A stretch of DNA of 64,000 nt from Streptomyces plumbidurans (GCF_019857225.1 NZ_JAFJSY010000027.1:1-64000); one strand, 5' to 3'; counted from the first letter of the stretch, positions 26,170-37,379 are shown. Translations and numbers: made by a program. The notes: generated by a model not told the origin, from the letters alone.

Positions 26170-27588
26170 GTGAGCGACACCTCCCGTGGGCCGCGCAGGC
26201 CCGGCAAGCCCTACCGGCGGCCGAAGAAGGACCCCGTCCGCATCCTCGCGTTCGACGCGCTGAGGGCCGTGGACGAGCGGGACGCGTACGCCAACCTCGT
26301 GCTCCCGCCGCTGCTGCGCAAGGCGCGCGAGAAGGACGACTTCGACGCGCGGGACGCGGCGCTCGCGACCGAGCTGGTGTACGGCACGCTGCGGCGGCAG
26401 GGGACGTACGACGCGATCATCTCGGCGTGTGTGGACCGGCCGCTGCGTGAGGTCGACCCCCCGGTGCTGGACGTGCTGAGCCTCGGTGTGCACCAGCTGC
26501 TGGGGACGCGGATCCCGGCCCATGCCGCCGTGTCGGCCACCGTCGAGCTCGCCCGGGTGGTGCTCGGCGACGGCCGGGCCAAGTTCGTCAACGCGGTGCT
26601 GCGCAAGGTCGCGCAGCACGACCTGGACGGCTGGATCGAGCGCGTCGCACCGCCCTACGACGAGGACCCCGAGGACCATCTCGCCGTCGTCCACTCGCAC
26701 CCGCGCTGGGTCGTCTCCGCGCTGTGGGACTCCCTCGGCGGCGGCCGGGCCGGTCTGGAGCGGCTGCTGGAGGCGGACAACGAACGGCCCGAGGTCACCC
26801 TCGTCGCACGGCCCGGACGGGCCACCACCGAGGAACTGCTCGGCGAGGAGGCGGCCGTGCCGGGGCGCTGGTCCCCGTACGCCGTGCGGCTGGCCGAGGG
26901 CGGCGAACCCGGCGCCATCGAGGCCGTACGGGAGGGTCGTGCGGGCGTGCAGGACGAGGGCAGCCAGCTCGTGGCGCTGGCGCTCGCCGCAGCGCCCGTC
27001 GAGGGCCGGGACGAGCTGTGGCTCGACGGGTGCGCGGGCCCCGGCGGCAAGGCCGCGCTGCTCGGTGCGCTCGCCGCCCAGCGCGGTGCCACCCTGCTCG
27101 CCTCCGAGAAGCAGCCCCACCGCGCGGGGCTCGTCGCCAGGGCCCTGGACGGCAACCCCGGGCCCTACCGGGTCATCGCCGCCGACGGCACCCGGCCGCC
27201 ATGGCGCCCCGGCTCCTTCGACCGTGTGCTGATGGACGTGCCCTGCACCGGGCTCGGCGCCCTGCGCAGGCGGCCCGAGGCGCGCTGGCGGCGCCGCCCC
27301 GAGGACCTGGACGGGTTCGCGCCGCTGCAGCGCGCCCTGCTCGCCGGCGCCCTGGACGCCGTACGGGTCGGCGGCATCGTCGGCTACGCCACCTGCTCGC
27401 CGCACCTCGCCGAGACCAGGGCCGTCGTCGACGACCTGCTCAAGCAGCACCCCGAGGCCGAACTCGTCGACGCGCGCCCCTTCCTGCCGGGCGTACCGGA
27501 CCTCGGCGACGGCCCCGACGTACAGCTGTGGCCGCATCTGCACGGCACCGACGCCATGTATCTGGCCCTCATTCGGAGGACTGGCTGA
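26170..27588 (+). CDS. rsmB: 16S rRNA (cytosine-967-C5)-methyltransferase
   Basis: 472 residues. An N-terminal NusB-like RNA-binding domain (about 20-165) precedes a SAM-dependent methyltransferase domain. The catalytic Cys pair of the RNA m5C family is present: C359 in DVPCTGLGALRRRPEARW and C409 in YATCSPHLAET. SAM-binding residues lie in GCAGPGGKAALLGAL. The GTG at 26170 is the start. The end overlaps the converging MMPL gene by 20 bases. Confidence 0.95.
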   Translation: MSDTSRGPRRPGKPYRRPKKDPVRILAFDALRAVDERDAYANLVLPPLLRKAREKDDFDARDAALATELVYGTLRRQGTYDAIISACVDRPLREVDPPVLDVLSLGVHQLLGTRIPAHAAVSATVELARVVLGDGRAKFVNAVLRKVAQHDLDGWIERVAPPYDEDPEDHLAVVHSHPRWVVSALWDSLGGGRAGLERLLEADNERPEVTLVARPGRATTEELLGEEAAVPGRWSPYAVRLAEGGEPGAIEAVREGRAGVQDEGSQLVALALAAAPVEGRDELWLDGCAGPGGKAALLGALAAQRGATLLASEKQPHRAGLVARALDGNPGPYRVIAADGTRPPWRPGSFDRVLMDVPCTGLGALRRRPEARWRRRPEDLDGFAPLQRALLAGALDAVRVGGIVGYATCSPHLAETRAVVDDLLKQHPEAELVDARPFLPGVPDLGDGPDVQLWPHLHGTDAMYLALIRRTG

Positions 27589-29752
27589 TCCGCGCCCCGG
27601 GCCGGGCCGCGTCGGGCGCCACGCCGTCCTCGCGGGCCAGCCGGTGCGGCCACCACACCTTCCGGCCCACGTCCAGGAACAGCGACGTGACCAGCACCGA
27701 CCGTACGACGAAGGTGTCCAGCAGGACGCCGAGCGCGACGGCGAAGCCGATCTCGGCGAAGGCGACCATCGGCAGCGTGCCGAGGGCCGCGAACGTGCCC
27801 GCCAGCACCAGGCCGGCCGAGGTGATGACCGCGCCGGTCGCGGCGAGGCCCGTCACCACGCCGGGGCGCGTGCCCCGGTGGGCGGCCTCCTCACGGATGC
27901 GCGTGGTCAGGAAGATGTTGTAGTCGATGCCCAGCGCCACCAGGAACACGAAGACGAACAGCGGGAAGTCGGTCTGCTCGCCCGCGTAGTCGAAGATGTG
28001 CCGGAAGGCGAGCGCGCTCGCGCCGAGGGCCGCCGCGAACGACAGCACCACGGTGGCGATCAGCAGCAGCGGGGCCACCAGGGCCCGCAGCAGGGCGCCC
28101 AGGATCAGCAGGACGACCACGAGGACCGCCGGGATGATCACGAGGTTGTCGTGCGTCGTCGCCGCGTCCTGGTCCAGCAGGGCCGCGCTGCCGCCGCCCA
28201 CCTGGGCGTCGGCGTCCGGCACCGCGTGGACGGCGTCCCGGACCCGCTCGACGGTGTGCTTCGCGGCCTCGCTGTCGGACGGGTCGGTCATCGTGGCCTC
28301 GAACAGCACCCGGCCCCGGTACGAGGGTTTCGTGCCGGGCGGGACCGTGAGGCTCCGCGGCACCACGCCCCTGGTGCCCGCGACCGCCTTGCGGACCTCG
28401 GCGCCCCGGTCCTGGTTCGCCACGATCACCAGCGGATCGCCGCTGCCCGCCGGGAAGTAGCGTTCCGAGACCTCCTGGCCGGTGATCGAGTCCGGCTTGC
28501 CCGTGAACGCGTCCGCGTTGCTGATGCCCTCGGCCCGCAGTTGCAGCAGGCCGAGGGAGACGAGCGCCAGGGCCGCCGCCGTCGCCGCCCAGACCGCGCG
28601 CGGGTTGCGGGCGATGGTGCGGCCCGTGCGGGCCCAGACACCGCGCTCGGTCGGGTCGGCCGAGCCGAAGCGCGGGATCACCGGCCAGAAGATCCAGCGG
28701 CCGAGGATCAGCAGCAGGGCCGGGAACAGCGAGAGCATCGCCAGCAGCGCGACGGCCACGCCGATGGCGGCCACCGGGCCGAGGCCGCTGGTGGAGTTCA
28801 TCTCGGCGGCCAGCAGCACCAGCATGCTGATGACGACCGTGGCGCCGGAGGCCAGCACGGCCGGACCCGCCCGGTGCAGGGCCAGGGCCAACGCCTCGTG
28901 ACGGTCCTCGTGCCGGCGCAGCTCCTCCCGGTAGCGGGCGACCAGGAGCAGGGCGTAGTCCGTCCCCGCGCCGAACACGAGCACCGTCAGGATGCCCGCG
29001 CTCTGGCCGTTGACCGTCAGTCCCGCGTGCTCGGCCAGCAGGTAGACCAGCGCCTGCGCGGTGAACAGGGAGACGACCACGCCGATCAGCGGGACGAACA
29101 GCAGGGTCGGGCTGCGGTAGGTGAGCAGCAGCATCACGATGACGACGCCCATCGCCGAGAGCAGCAGCGTCGAGTCGATGCCCTCGAAGGCCTTGGAGAA
29201 GTCGGCCGAGGTGCCGCCGGGACCGGTGACATGGACGGAGAGGCCGCCCGTGCCGCTGCCCGTCCGGTCGCGGATGGAGTCGACGGCGGGCGCGATCTCC
29301 TCCCAGCCCTTCGCGTCCATCGTGATCGGCACGTAGATCTGGGCCGCCTCGGGGGCCGACCGGCTGTTGTAGACGGGACCGCGGGTCTCGGCGCCGCGGA
29401 CGCCGTGCGCGGTCAGCCGCTTCAGCTGGTCGGCGTCCTGCGCGATCGTGTCCCTGTCCTGGGCGGTGAGCCCGCCCTCGCGCGCGTAGACGACGACGGC
29501 CGGGATCTGCTCCGGCCTGAACTCGTTGGACGCGTCCAGGACTTGGGTGGACTCCGCGGAGCCCGGCAGCCAGGACGCGGCGTCGTTGTCCTGGGCGTCG
29601 GTGAGCTTCGAGGCGAGCGGCGCCGCGACCACGAGCACCACCAGCCACAGGGCCACGATGACCCACTTGCTGCGATGCCCGGTCAGGACTCCGATGAGGC
29701 CGCGGCGCACATGGCGTCCGTGCCCCTTGCCGTCCCTCTTCCCCTCGGTCAT
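27569..29752 (-). CDS. MMPL/RND-type exporter
   Basis: 727 residues from the ATG at 29752 (a GTG at 29758 is also possible). It has the MMPL arrangement: one membrane helix, a periplasmic-type loop, five helices, a second loop and another five to six helices, about 12 in all. [19 protein letters not shown] and the parallel [18 protein letters not shown] are the two proton-relay GxxxDY motifs. Such proteins export lipids, lipopeptides or drugs. No neighbouring biosynthetic gene hints at the substrate. Confidence 0.92.
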   Translation of the reverse strand: MTEGKRDGKGHGRHVRRGLIGVLTGHRSKWVIVALWLVVLVVAAPLASKLTDAQDNDAASWLPGSAESTQVLDASNEFRPEQIPAVVVYAREGGLTAQDRDTIAQDADQLKRLTAHGVRGAETRGPVYNSRSAPEAAQIYVPITMDAKGWEEIAPAVDSIRDRTGSGTGGLSVHVTGPGGTSADFSKAFEGIDSTLLLSAMGVVIVMLLLTYRSPTLLFVPLIGVVVSLFTAQALVYLLAEHAGLTVNGQSAGILTVLVFGAGTDYALLLVARYREELRRHEDRHEALALALHRAGPAVLASGATVVISMLVLLAAEMNSTSGLGPVAAIGVAVALLAMLSLFPALLLILGRWIFWPVIPRFGSADPTERGVWARTGRTIARNPRAVWAATAAALALVSLGLLQLRAEGISNADAFTGKPDSITGQEVSERYFPAGSGDPLVIVANQDRGAEVRKAVAGTRGVVPRSLTVPPGTKPSYRGRVLFEATMTDPSDSEAAKHTVERVRDAVHAVPDADAQVGGGSAALLDQDAATTHDNLVIIPAVLVVVLLILGALLRALVAPLLLIATVVLSFAAALGASALAFRHIFDYAGEQTDFPLFVFVFLVALGIDYNIFLTTRIREEAAHRGTRPGVVTGLAATGAVITSAGLVLAGTFAALGTLPMVAFAEIGFAVALGVLLDTFVVRSVLVTSLFLDVGRKVWWPHRLAREDGVAPDAARPGARISQSSE

Positions 29753-29873
29753 GGCCACCCCCGTAACCGTGAGCCGCCCAGCATGGCACGCCGGGGCCCG
29801 CTGCGGCATCCGAAGAACGCCCCAGGTCTGGACCGGCGCGAACAAACGTGCCCGGACATGGCAGGCTTGGGGC

Positions 29874-30560
29874 ATGGCAGCGCAGATCAACCCCAGCATC
29901 CTGTCCGCCGACTTCGCCCGCCTCGCGGACGAGGCGAAGGCGGTCGAGGGAGCCGACTGGCTCCATGTCGACGTGATGGACAACCATTTCGTCCCGAATC
30001 TCACGCTCGGTGTGCCGGTCGTAGAGTCCTTGGCCCGTGCGACGGACACCCCGCTGGACTGCCACCTGATGATCGAGGCCCCCGATCGGTGGGCGCCCCA
30101 GTACGTCGAAGCGGGGGCCGCATCCGTCACCTTCCACGTCGAGGCGGCCACCGCCCCGGTGCGACTCGCCCGGGAGATCCGGGCCAAGGGCGCCCGCGCG
30201 TCCATGGGACTCAGGCCCGCGACGCCCATCGAGCCGTACGAGGACCTGCTCCCCGAGCTCGACATGCTGCTGATCATGACGGTGGAGCCGGGCTTCGGCG
30301 GGCAGGCGTTCCTCGACATCATGCTCCCGAAGATCCGCCGCACCCGCGAGTTGATCAGCAAGCACGGCCTGGAGCTGTGGCTGCAGGTCGACGGCGGTGT
30401 CTCGGCCTCCACCATCGAGCGCTGCGCCGAGGCGGGCGCGGACGTCTTCGTCGCGGGATCGGCCGTGTACGGGGCGGACGACCCGGCCGAGGCGGTACGT
30501 GCACTGCGCACCCAGGCGGAGCAGGTGACCGCCAAGGCGTCCTGGGCATGCGACCACTGA
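29874..30560 (+). CDS. rpe: Ribulose-phosphate 3-epimerase
   Basis: 228 residues, a TIM barrel. It interconverts ribulose-5-P and xylulose-5-P. The metal and catalytic motifs are [30 protein letters not shown] and [10 protein letters not shown] with QVDGGV near the C-terminus. The ATG at 29874 gives the normal [13 protein letters not shown] start. A short hairpin follows at 30591-30606. Confidence 0.97.
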   Translation: MAAQINPSILSADFARLADEAKAVEGADWLHVDVMDNHFVPNLTLGVPVVESLARATDTPLDCHLMIEAPDRWAPQYVEAGAASVTFHVEAATAPVRLAREIRAKGARASMGLRPATPIEPYEDLLPELDMLLIMTVEPGFGGQAFLDIMLPKIRRTRELISKHGLELWLQVDGGVSASTIERCAEAGADVFVAGSAVYGADDPAEAVRALRTQAEQVTAKASWACDH

Positions 30561-30570
30561 CCGACCAGAA

Positions 30571-30659
30571 CGTGAACAGCTACGTGAACGCCGCCCATCA
30601 GGGCGGATCAAGTACGCCGAATCTGCAAGGATGAACGGCGAATCCAGTGCGTGAACAGC
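30571..30659 (+). promoter_or_regulatory. Repeated CGTGAAC motifs and hairpin before the SorC gene
   Basis: CGTGAACAGC occurs at 30571-30580 and again at 30650-30659; a third CGTGAAC is at 30583-30589. Between them CCGCCC-ATCA-GGGCGG (30591-30606) forms a 6-bp hairpin that may end the rpe transcript. The spacing suggests a binding site for the downstream regulator. Confidence 0.4.
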
Positions 30660-30674
30660 AGTGAGGAGATCGCC

Positions 30675-31694
30675 GTGTCGGGTATGACGGCGGGCCGGTC
30701 AGCAGTACGGATGGGACCCGCTGAGCTGGTGCAGGCGGCGGCCATGGCCCGCCGCTTCTACCTCGAGGGCAAGTCCAAGATCCAGATCGCGGAGGAGTTC
30801 GGCGTCAGCCGCTTCAAGGTGGCCCGGGTTTTGGAGACGGCGCTCGAGCGGGACCTCGTACGCATCGAGATCCGGGTCCCCGCCGAGCTGGACGCGGAGC
30901 GCTCGGACGCGCTGCGCGCCCGCTACGGCCTCAGGCACGCGGTGGTGGTCGAGTCACCGGCAGAGGCCGACGAGTCGCCCGACCCCGAGAACCTCGGTGA
31001 GGTGGCCGCCGACCTGCTCGGCGAGCTGGTCAACGAGGGCGATGTGCTCGGTCTCGCCTGGGGCCGCTCCACCATCCACATGGCCGCGGCCCTCGACAAG
31101 CTGCCACCGTGCACGGTGGTGCAGCTGACGGGTGTCTATGACGCCGGGACGGCCGAGCGCGGCTCGGTCGAGGCCGTGCGCCGCGCCGCCCAGGTCTCCG
31201 GCGGCGACGCCCACCCCATCTACGCGCCGATGCTGCTGCCGGACGCGGCCACCGCGGCTGCACTGCGCAACCAGACCGGGATCGCCCGCGCCTTCGAGTA
31301 CTTCGACAAGGTCACGGTCGCCTGTGTCTCCATCGGCTCCTGGGAGCCGGGCATCTCGACGGTGCACGACATGCTCAGCGACGAGGAGCGCGCGCACTAC
31401 GCCTCCCTCGGAGTCGCCGCCGAGATGTCCGCGCACCTCTTCGACACCGAGGGCCGCCGGGTCGGACGGGACCTGGGGGAGCGGTGCATCACGGTCAAGA
31501 CCGACCAGCTCCGCCGTATCCCCGAGGTCGTCGCGATTGCGGGCGGTGCGCGCAAGGCGGCCGCCATCGACGCGGTGCTGCGGTCCGGACTCGTCACCAG
31601 CCTGGTGACGGACACCTCCGCCGCGGACGTCCTGATGACCTCGGGCCCGACCCCGAGGCCCGCCCTCAACAGGGCGGACCCGGACGGCCCCTGA
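30675..31694 (+). CDS. SorC/DeoR-type sugar-binding transcriptional regulator
   Basis: 339 residues from the GTG at 30675, chosen because GAGGAG lies 6 bases upstream; an in-frame GTG at 30651 lacks one. An N-terminal HTH (MARRFYLEGKSKIQIAEEFGVSRFKVARVLE as a helical block) is followed by a SorC effector domain of about 260 residues with GLAWGRST and TSLVTDTSAADVLM phosphosugar-binding loops. Members respond to phosphorylated sugars. The neighbour rpe points to a pentose-phosphate effector, but this is only inference. Confidence 0.92.
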   Translation: MSGMTAGRSAVRMGPAELVQAAAMARRFYLEGKSKIQIAEEFGVSRFKVARVLETALERDLVRIEIRVPAELDAERSDALRARYGLRHAVVVESPAEADESPDPENLGEVAADLLGELVNEGDVLGLAWGRSTIHMAAALDKLPPCTVVQLTGVYDAGTAERGSVEAVRRAAQVSGGDAHPIYAPMLLPDAATAAALRNQTGIARAFEYFDKVTVACVSIGSWEPGISTVHDMLSDEERAHYASLGVAAEMSAHLFDTEGRRVGRDLGERCITVKTDQLRRIPEVVAIAGGARKAAAIDAVLRSGLVTSLVTDTSAADVLMTSGPTPRPALNRADPDGP

Positions 31695-31769
31695 CGGCCA
31701 ATCAGCAGGCGTATCGGTCAGCAGGCGTACGGCCGCGGTGGCAGCGCCGACTTGGTGCCGCGGCTTCAC

Positions 31770-31799
31770 CACGACACGTTCAGGCACGACACGTTCAGG
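31770..31799 (+). repeat. 15-bp tandem duplication before the barstar gene
   Basis: CACGACACGTTCAGG occurs twice in immediate succession, ending 11 bases before the barstar ATG. Confidence 0.85.
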
Positions 31800-31810
31800 G
31801 CGGAGAACGG

Positions 31811-32128
31811 ATGACGGAGCTCGTCGTCACGCTGGACCTCGACGGGGTCACGGACAAGGCGGGCCTGATGGACCGCTGCGCCCGTGCCCTCAGGCTGCCC
31901 GACTGGTTCGGCCGCAACTGGGACGCCCTCGCCGACAGCCTCTCCGACCGTAGCCTGTGGCCCGAGGGCGCGGCCGAGCGGGGGCTGCTGGTCGTCGTGC
32001 ACGGCTGGCGGCCCTACGCCGAGGCGCGCCCCGAGGAGTGGGGGACGGCTCAGGAGGTCTTCGCCGAGGCGGCCGACCGCACCCCCGCGCTCTCGGTGGC
32101 GCTGGCCCTCGGAGGATCCTCCAAGTAG
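31811..32128 (+). CDS. Barstar-family ribonuclease inhibitor
   Basis: 105 residues. Barstar proteins plug the active site of barnase-type RNases. The family core is clear: KAGLMDRCARALRLPDWFGRNWDALADSL near residues 16-45 in two shorter conserved blocks, DWFGRNWDAL being diagnostic. The ATG at 31811 has GGAG-like sequence just upstream. No barnase-like gene is adjacent, so the target is elsewhere or comes from competitors. Confidence 0.88.
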   Translation: MTELVVTLDLDGVTDKAGLMDRCARALRLPDWFGRNWDALADSLSDRSLWPEGAAERGLLVVVHGWRPYAEARPEEWGTAQEVFAEAADRTPALSVALALGGSSK

Positions 32129-32214
32129 CGCTCTGACCTGCCTGGACGATCTGCCCGGGCATCGCATTCCGGTCGCCGTGGGACAATGAAGTACGTGCTC
32201 TTCCCCCTGGCTGA

Positions 32215-33699
<1,485 letters not shown>

Positions 33700-33855
33700 C
33701 CCGACCGGATCCCCGTCCGCAACGAATGGGCACCCCCGCCGTACGGAACGCAACGATCTTGCGCGCACATGCAAGGTTGCTGCATTACGCCCGTGAAGCC
33801 CGGCCCCGTAGGGTCATGCGCTGTACGTGGCGTGGCGGGGACCCCGCTCGGTGGG

Positions 33856-33873
33856 TCCCTGCATACGCAGGGA
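33856..33873. repeat. Small perfect palindrome in the guaB1-permease gap
   Basis: TCCCTGC-ATAC-GCAGGGA (7-bp arms) sits 49 bases before the permease start. In one frame it reads VPAYAGM, the signature left by dispersed REP-like palindromes in many bacteria. An outer GGCGGG/CCCGCC pairing may extend it. Confidence 0.5.
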
Positions 33874-33921
33874 TGCCGCCGGTTCCCGCCGCCCTGACCG
33901 CAGTGACGAAGGAGTCAGCGC

Positions 33922-35421
33922 GTGCTCGACCACAGCGCACCCCCGCACGACCGCACCACCCACGCCCCGCCGTCCCCGGGCGTCGGCGCGCGCCTCATGC
34001 GCCGCAAGCCGGTGGAGCGCCTGGTCGCGGAGGGCGGTCAGGGCGAGGGAGGGAGCCTGCGGCGCTCCCTCGGGCTGTGGCAGCTCACCATGATCAGCAT
34101 CGGCGCCACCCTCGGCACCGGCATCTTCGTGGTCCTCGGCCAGGCCGTGCCCAAGGCCGGACCGGCCGTCACCCTCTCCTTCGTGATAGCCGGCCTCACC
34201 GCGCTCTTCTCGGCCCTGTCCTACGCCGAGCTGGCGGGCACGATCCCGGTCGCCGGGTCCTCGTACTCGTATGCATACGCAACCATGGGCGAGCTGATCG
34301 CCTGGATCTGCGGCTGGTGCCTGATCCTGGAGTACGGCGTCTCCGTCGCGGCGGTGGCGGTCGGCTGGGGCGAGTACCTCAACGAACTGCTCGACGGCAC
34401 CATCGGCGTCACGATCCCCGACGCCCTGTCCGCCCCGCCCGGCGACGGCGGCATCTTCAACCTCCCCGCGCTGATCGTCGTCATGCTGGCCATGGCGTTC
34501 CTGCTGGGCGGCGCCAAGGAGTCCGCCCGCGCCAACACGATCATGGTCTGTGTGAAGATCGCCGCGCTGGTGCTGTTCTGCGCCATCGGCATCCAGGGCT
34601 TCAGGTCCGGCAACTACGCGCACTTCATGCCGCTGGGCATGGCGGGCGTCAGCGCGGCCGGTGCCACGCTCTTCTTCTCCTACATCGGCTTCGACGCCGC
34701 TTCCACCGCCGGTGAGGAGGCGAAGAACGCACAGCGCGACCTGCCCCGCGCGATCATGCTGTCGCTGGTCATCGTCACGGCGCTCTACGTCCTCGTCGCC
34801 GCCGTCGCCGTCGGCGCCAAGCCCTGGCGGCAGTTCTCCGACTCCGAGGCCGCGCTCGCCCAGATCATGCGCGAGGTCACCGGCCAGAGCTTCTGGGGCA
34901 CCCTGCTCGCGGCCTGCGCGGTCATCGCCATCGCGAGCGTCGTGCTGACCGTGCTCTACGGCCAGACCCGCATCCTGTTCGCGATGGCCCGGGACGGGCT
35001 CGCCCCCAAGGTGTTCGCGAAGGTCCACCCGAAGACCGGCGCGCCCCGCGCCAACACCGTCATCGTCTCGCTGTTCTGCGGCGTCCTCGCCGCCGCGATC
35101 CCGCTCGGCCAGCTCGCCGACGCCACCAGCATCGGCACGCTCTTCGCCTTCGCGCTGGTCAACATCGCCGTGGTCGTGCTGCGCCGGACCCGCCCCGCCA
35201 TGCCACGCACCTTCCGCGTCCCGCTCTCGCCCGTCCTGCCCGCCGTCGGCTTCGCCCTCTGCATCTGGATGATGGGCAGCCTGTCCACGGTCACCTGGGT
35301 CGTCTTCGGGGTCTGGATGGCGGTCGGGCTCGTGTTCTACTTCGGGTACGGCTACCGCCGCTCCCGCCTCGCCACACCAGAAGGTCTCGCGCCGGAACAT
35401 CCCGCGCCCGAAGAGAAGTGA
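33922..35421 (+). CDS. APC-superfamily (cationic amino acid type) permease
   Basis: 499 residues with about 12 membrane helices starting near residue 50 (ISIGATLGTGIFVVLG). The GATLGTGIF and SYAELAGTIPVAGSSYSYAY motifs, and FFSYIGFDAASTAGEEAKNAQRDLPRAI near residue 255-280 in shorter conserved blocks, match the CAT (arginine/lysine/ornithine) branch. GTG start. An Lrp regulator follows after 10 bases, and the lysine-monooxygenase-like genes lie 2 kb downstream, so lysine uptake is plausible. Confidence 0.92.
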   Translation: MLDHSAPPHDRTTHAPPSPGVGARLMRRKPVERLVAEGGQGEGGSLRRSLGLWQLTMISIGATLGTGIFVVLGQAVPKAGPAVTLSFVIAGLTALFSALSYAELAGTIPVAGSSYSYAYATMGELIAWICGWCLILEYGVSVAAVAVGWGEYLNELLDGTIGVTIPDALSAPPGDGGIFNLPALIVVMLAMAFLLGGAKESARANTIMVCVKIAALVLFCAIGIQGFRSGNYAHFMPLGMAGVSAAGATLFFSYIGFDAASTAGEEAKNAQRDLPRAIMLSLVIVTALYVLVAAVAVGAKPWRQFSDSEAALAQIMREVTGQSFWGTLLAACAVIAIASVVLTVLYGQTRILFAMARDGLAPKVFAKVHPKTGAPRANTVIVSLFCGVLAAAIPLGQLADATSIGTLFAFALVNIAVVVLRRTRPAMPRTFRVPLSPVLPAVGFALCIWMMGSLSTVTWVVFGVWMAVGLVFYFGYGYRRSRLATPEGLAPEHPAPEEK

Positions 35422-35431
35422 ACGACCAGCA

Positions 35432-35884
35432 GTGCTGAACGATCTCGACGAACGCATCGTGCACGCCCTCGCCGAGGACGCCCGCCGCTCCTACGCGGAC
35501 ATCGGGCAGCTCGTCGGCCTGTCCGCGCCCGCCGTCAAGCGGCGCGTGGACCGGCTGCGCGCCACCGGGGCCATCACCGGCTTCACCGTACGGGTGGACC
35601 CCGGCGCCCTCGGCTGGGAGACCGAGGGGTTCGTCGAGATCTACTGCCGGCACAACACCTCGCCGGAGACCATCCGCCGGGGCCTGGAGCGCTACCAGGA
35701 GGTCGTCGCCGCCTCCACCGTCACCGGCGACGCGGACGCCGTCGTGCAGGTCTTCGCCTCCGACATGCGGCACTTCGAACGGGTCCTGGAGCGCATCGCC
35801 GGGGAGCCGTTCGTCGAGCGCACCAAGTCCGTGCTGGTGCTCTCGCCCCTGCTGCGTCGCTTCTCGTCCGGTTCGCCGACGTAA
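35432..35884 (+). CDS. Lrp/AsnC-family transcriptional regulator
   Basis: 150 residues. The N-terminal HTH (LDERIVHALAEDARRSYADI, then VGLSAPAVKRRVDRLRATG) and C-terminal RAM ligand-binding domain (about 65-145) are both present; TGDADAVVQVFASD carries the expected GxxDxxxxV ligand motif. GTG start 10 bases after the permease, so it is probably cotranscribed with it. Members sense amino acids. Confidence 0.95.
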   Translation: MLNDLDERIVHALAEDARRSYADIGQLVGLSAPAVKRRVDRLRATGAITGFTVRVDPGALGWETEGFVEIYCRHNTSPETIRRGLERYQEVVAASTVTGDADAVVQVFASDMRHFERVLERIAGEPFVERTKSVLVLSPLLRRFSSGSPT

Positions 35885-35938
35885 CCGCCCGGCGAAATTC
35901 CGCGCCCGCCCGCGCCTGCTCCGCCTATCATCGGTGCC

Positions 35939-35956
35939 ATGACCTGGCGACATTGA
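35939..35956 (+). promoter_or_regulatory. Possible 5-codon leader ORF (MTWRH) before an MFS gene
   Basis: ATG ACC TGG CGA CAT TGA lies 77 bases before the MFS start. A small hairpin (CCGAGG-ACCG-CCTCGG) and then a GGGAAGG ribosome-binding site follow. This could be a translated leader, or chance. Confidence 0.3.
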
Positions 35957-36033
35957 TCCACCAGCCGTGCCTCCCGAGGACCGCCTCGGACGCCGTACCT
36001 CCGGCATCTGATCCGTCCCTGCGGGAAGGCCTC

Positions 36034-37305
36034 ATGACACTCTCACCTGCGCGTGTGCCCGACACCGCCACCGCCGGCGTTCGCCGGCTCACGGTCACGC
36101 TGTACGGCTACGCGTTCCTCGACGACTTCGTCCTGCTCTACCCGGTGTACGCGCTGCTGTTCAGTGACACCGGCCTCTCGGTCTGGCAGATCTCCTCCCT
36201 CTTCGCGATCTGGTCCCTCACCGGTGTGCTGCTCGAAGTGCCGTCCGGCGCCTGGGCCGACGCCGTCTCCCGGCGCGTACTCCTCTGGCTCGGCCCGCTG
36301 CTCACCGCAGCCGGCTTCACCCTGTGGGTGCTCACCCCCTCGTACTGGGCCTTCGCTCTGGGCTTCTTCCTGTGGGGCGCGCGCGGAGCGCTCGGCTCCG
36401 GTGCCCTGGAGGCCCTGGTCTACGACGAGTTGGAGCGGCTCGACGCGGCCGGGCGCTACGCCCGGATCATGGGCCGGGCCAGGGCCGCGGGGCATGTCGC
36501 GATCATGGCGGCCCTGGCGCTGGCCGGGCCGGTGTTCGCGTGGGGTGGCTATCCGGCCGTGGGAGCGGCGAGCGTGCTGGCCTGTCTGGCGAGCGCCGTG
36601 ACGGCGACCCGGTTCCCCGAGGACCGGCCGAAGCCCGAGGCCGGGGGTGAGGGCTGGGCCGCGACCCTGCGGGACGGACTGGCCGGGGCCCGCCGTGACC
36701 GGTCGCTGCGGGGCGCGCTGCTGCTCGTCCCGGCGGTCGGGGCCGTGTGGGAGGCGCTCGACGAGTACGCGCCCCTGCTGGTCCGGGACACCGGTGTGGC
36801 CGAGGCGACGGTGCCGTATCTGCTCCTGCTGATCTGGGCGGGAGCGACCGCCGGAAGCCTGCTGGCCGGGCGGTGGGAACGCCTCGGCACGCCGGGACTG
36901 GCCGCGGTCCTGACGGTCGCCGCCCTCGCCCTGGCCGCGGGCGCCGCGGCGCGCACGCCCCTCGCCCTCGCCCTCGTGGCCGTCGCCTTCGGCGGCTTCC
37001 AGCTGGCGACCGTGCTCGCCGACGTGCGTCTGCAGCGGCGCATCGACGACACCGCCCGCGCCACGCTGACCTCGGTGGCGGGGCTGGGCAGCGACCTCGC
37101 CACGGTCGCGGTCTACGGCCTGTACGCGGCCGTGCAGACCAGGGCCTCGCACAGCACCGCCTTCACGCTGTTCGCGGTGCCGTACCTGGTGACGGCGGTG
37201 CTGCTGATGCTCGGCAGAACATCGCGGACCCGACCCCGAAGCGGCGGCAGGCGAGGACAGGGGGCGCGCAATGAATCGCCGCCCGAGGAGCCTCGGACGC
37301 AATGA
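36034..37305 (+). CDS. Major facilitator superfamily transporter
   Basis: 423 residues with about 12 hydrophobic helices. The loop 2-3 motif GAWADAVSRR is the MFS A-motif variant. The ATG at 36034 has GGGAAGG six bases before it; the longer in-frame TTG at 35953 is not supported. The C-terminus is basic. The substrate is unknown; it sits between the Lrp regulator and the amidase gene. Confidence 0.88.
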   Translation: MTLSPARVPDTATAGVRRLTVTLYGYAFLDDFVLLYPVYALLFSDTGLSVWQISSLFAIWSLTGVLLEVPSGAWADAVSRRVLLWLGPLLTAAGFTLWVLTPSYWAFALGFFLWGARGALGSGALEALVYDELERLDAAGRYARIMGRARAAGHVAIMAALALAGPVFAWGGYPAVGAASVLACLASAVTATRFPEDRPKPEAGGEGWAATLRDGLAGARRDRSLRGALLLVPAVGAVWEALDEYAPLLVRDTGVAEATVPYLLLLIWAGATAGSLLAGRWERLGTPGLAAVLTVAALALAAGAAARTPLALALVAVAFGGFQLATVLADVRLQRRIDDTARATLTSVAGLGSDLATVAVYGLYAAVQTRASHSTAFTLFAVPYLVTAVLLMLGRTSRTRPRSGGRRGQGARNESPPEEPRTQ

Positions 37306-37344
37306 ACCGCTCACGGGCGCGCAACGGCTCCTTCTTGCCGGTCC

Positions 37345-37379
37345 GCGGGGGGCGACCGTACCGTCTAATTGCCCCCCGC
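37345..37379. promoter_or_regulatory. Inverted repeat in the davA-like promoter region
   Basis: GCGGGGGGC (37345-37353) and GCCCCCCGC (37371-37379) form a perfect 9-bp inverted repeat around 17 bases that include TACCGTCTAATT. It starts 62 bases upstream of the amidase ATG. It may be an operator or the terminator of the MFS gene. Confidence 0.4.

Noticed and set aside
31484-31810. Longer barstar protein using the open frame upstream
   Set aside because: The extension is antiparallel in composition to the regulator gene it overlaps, and the barstar fold starts at the ATG at 31811.
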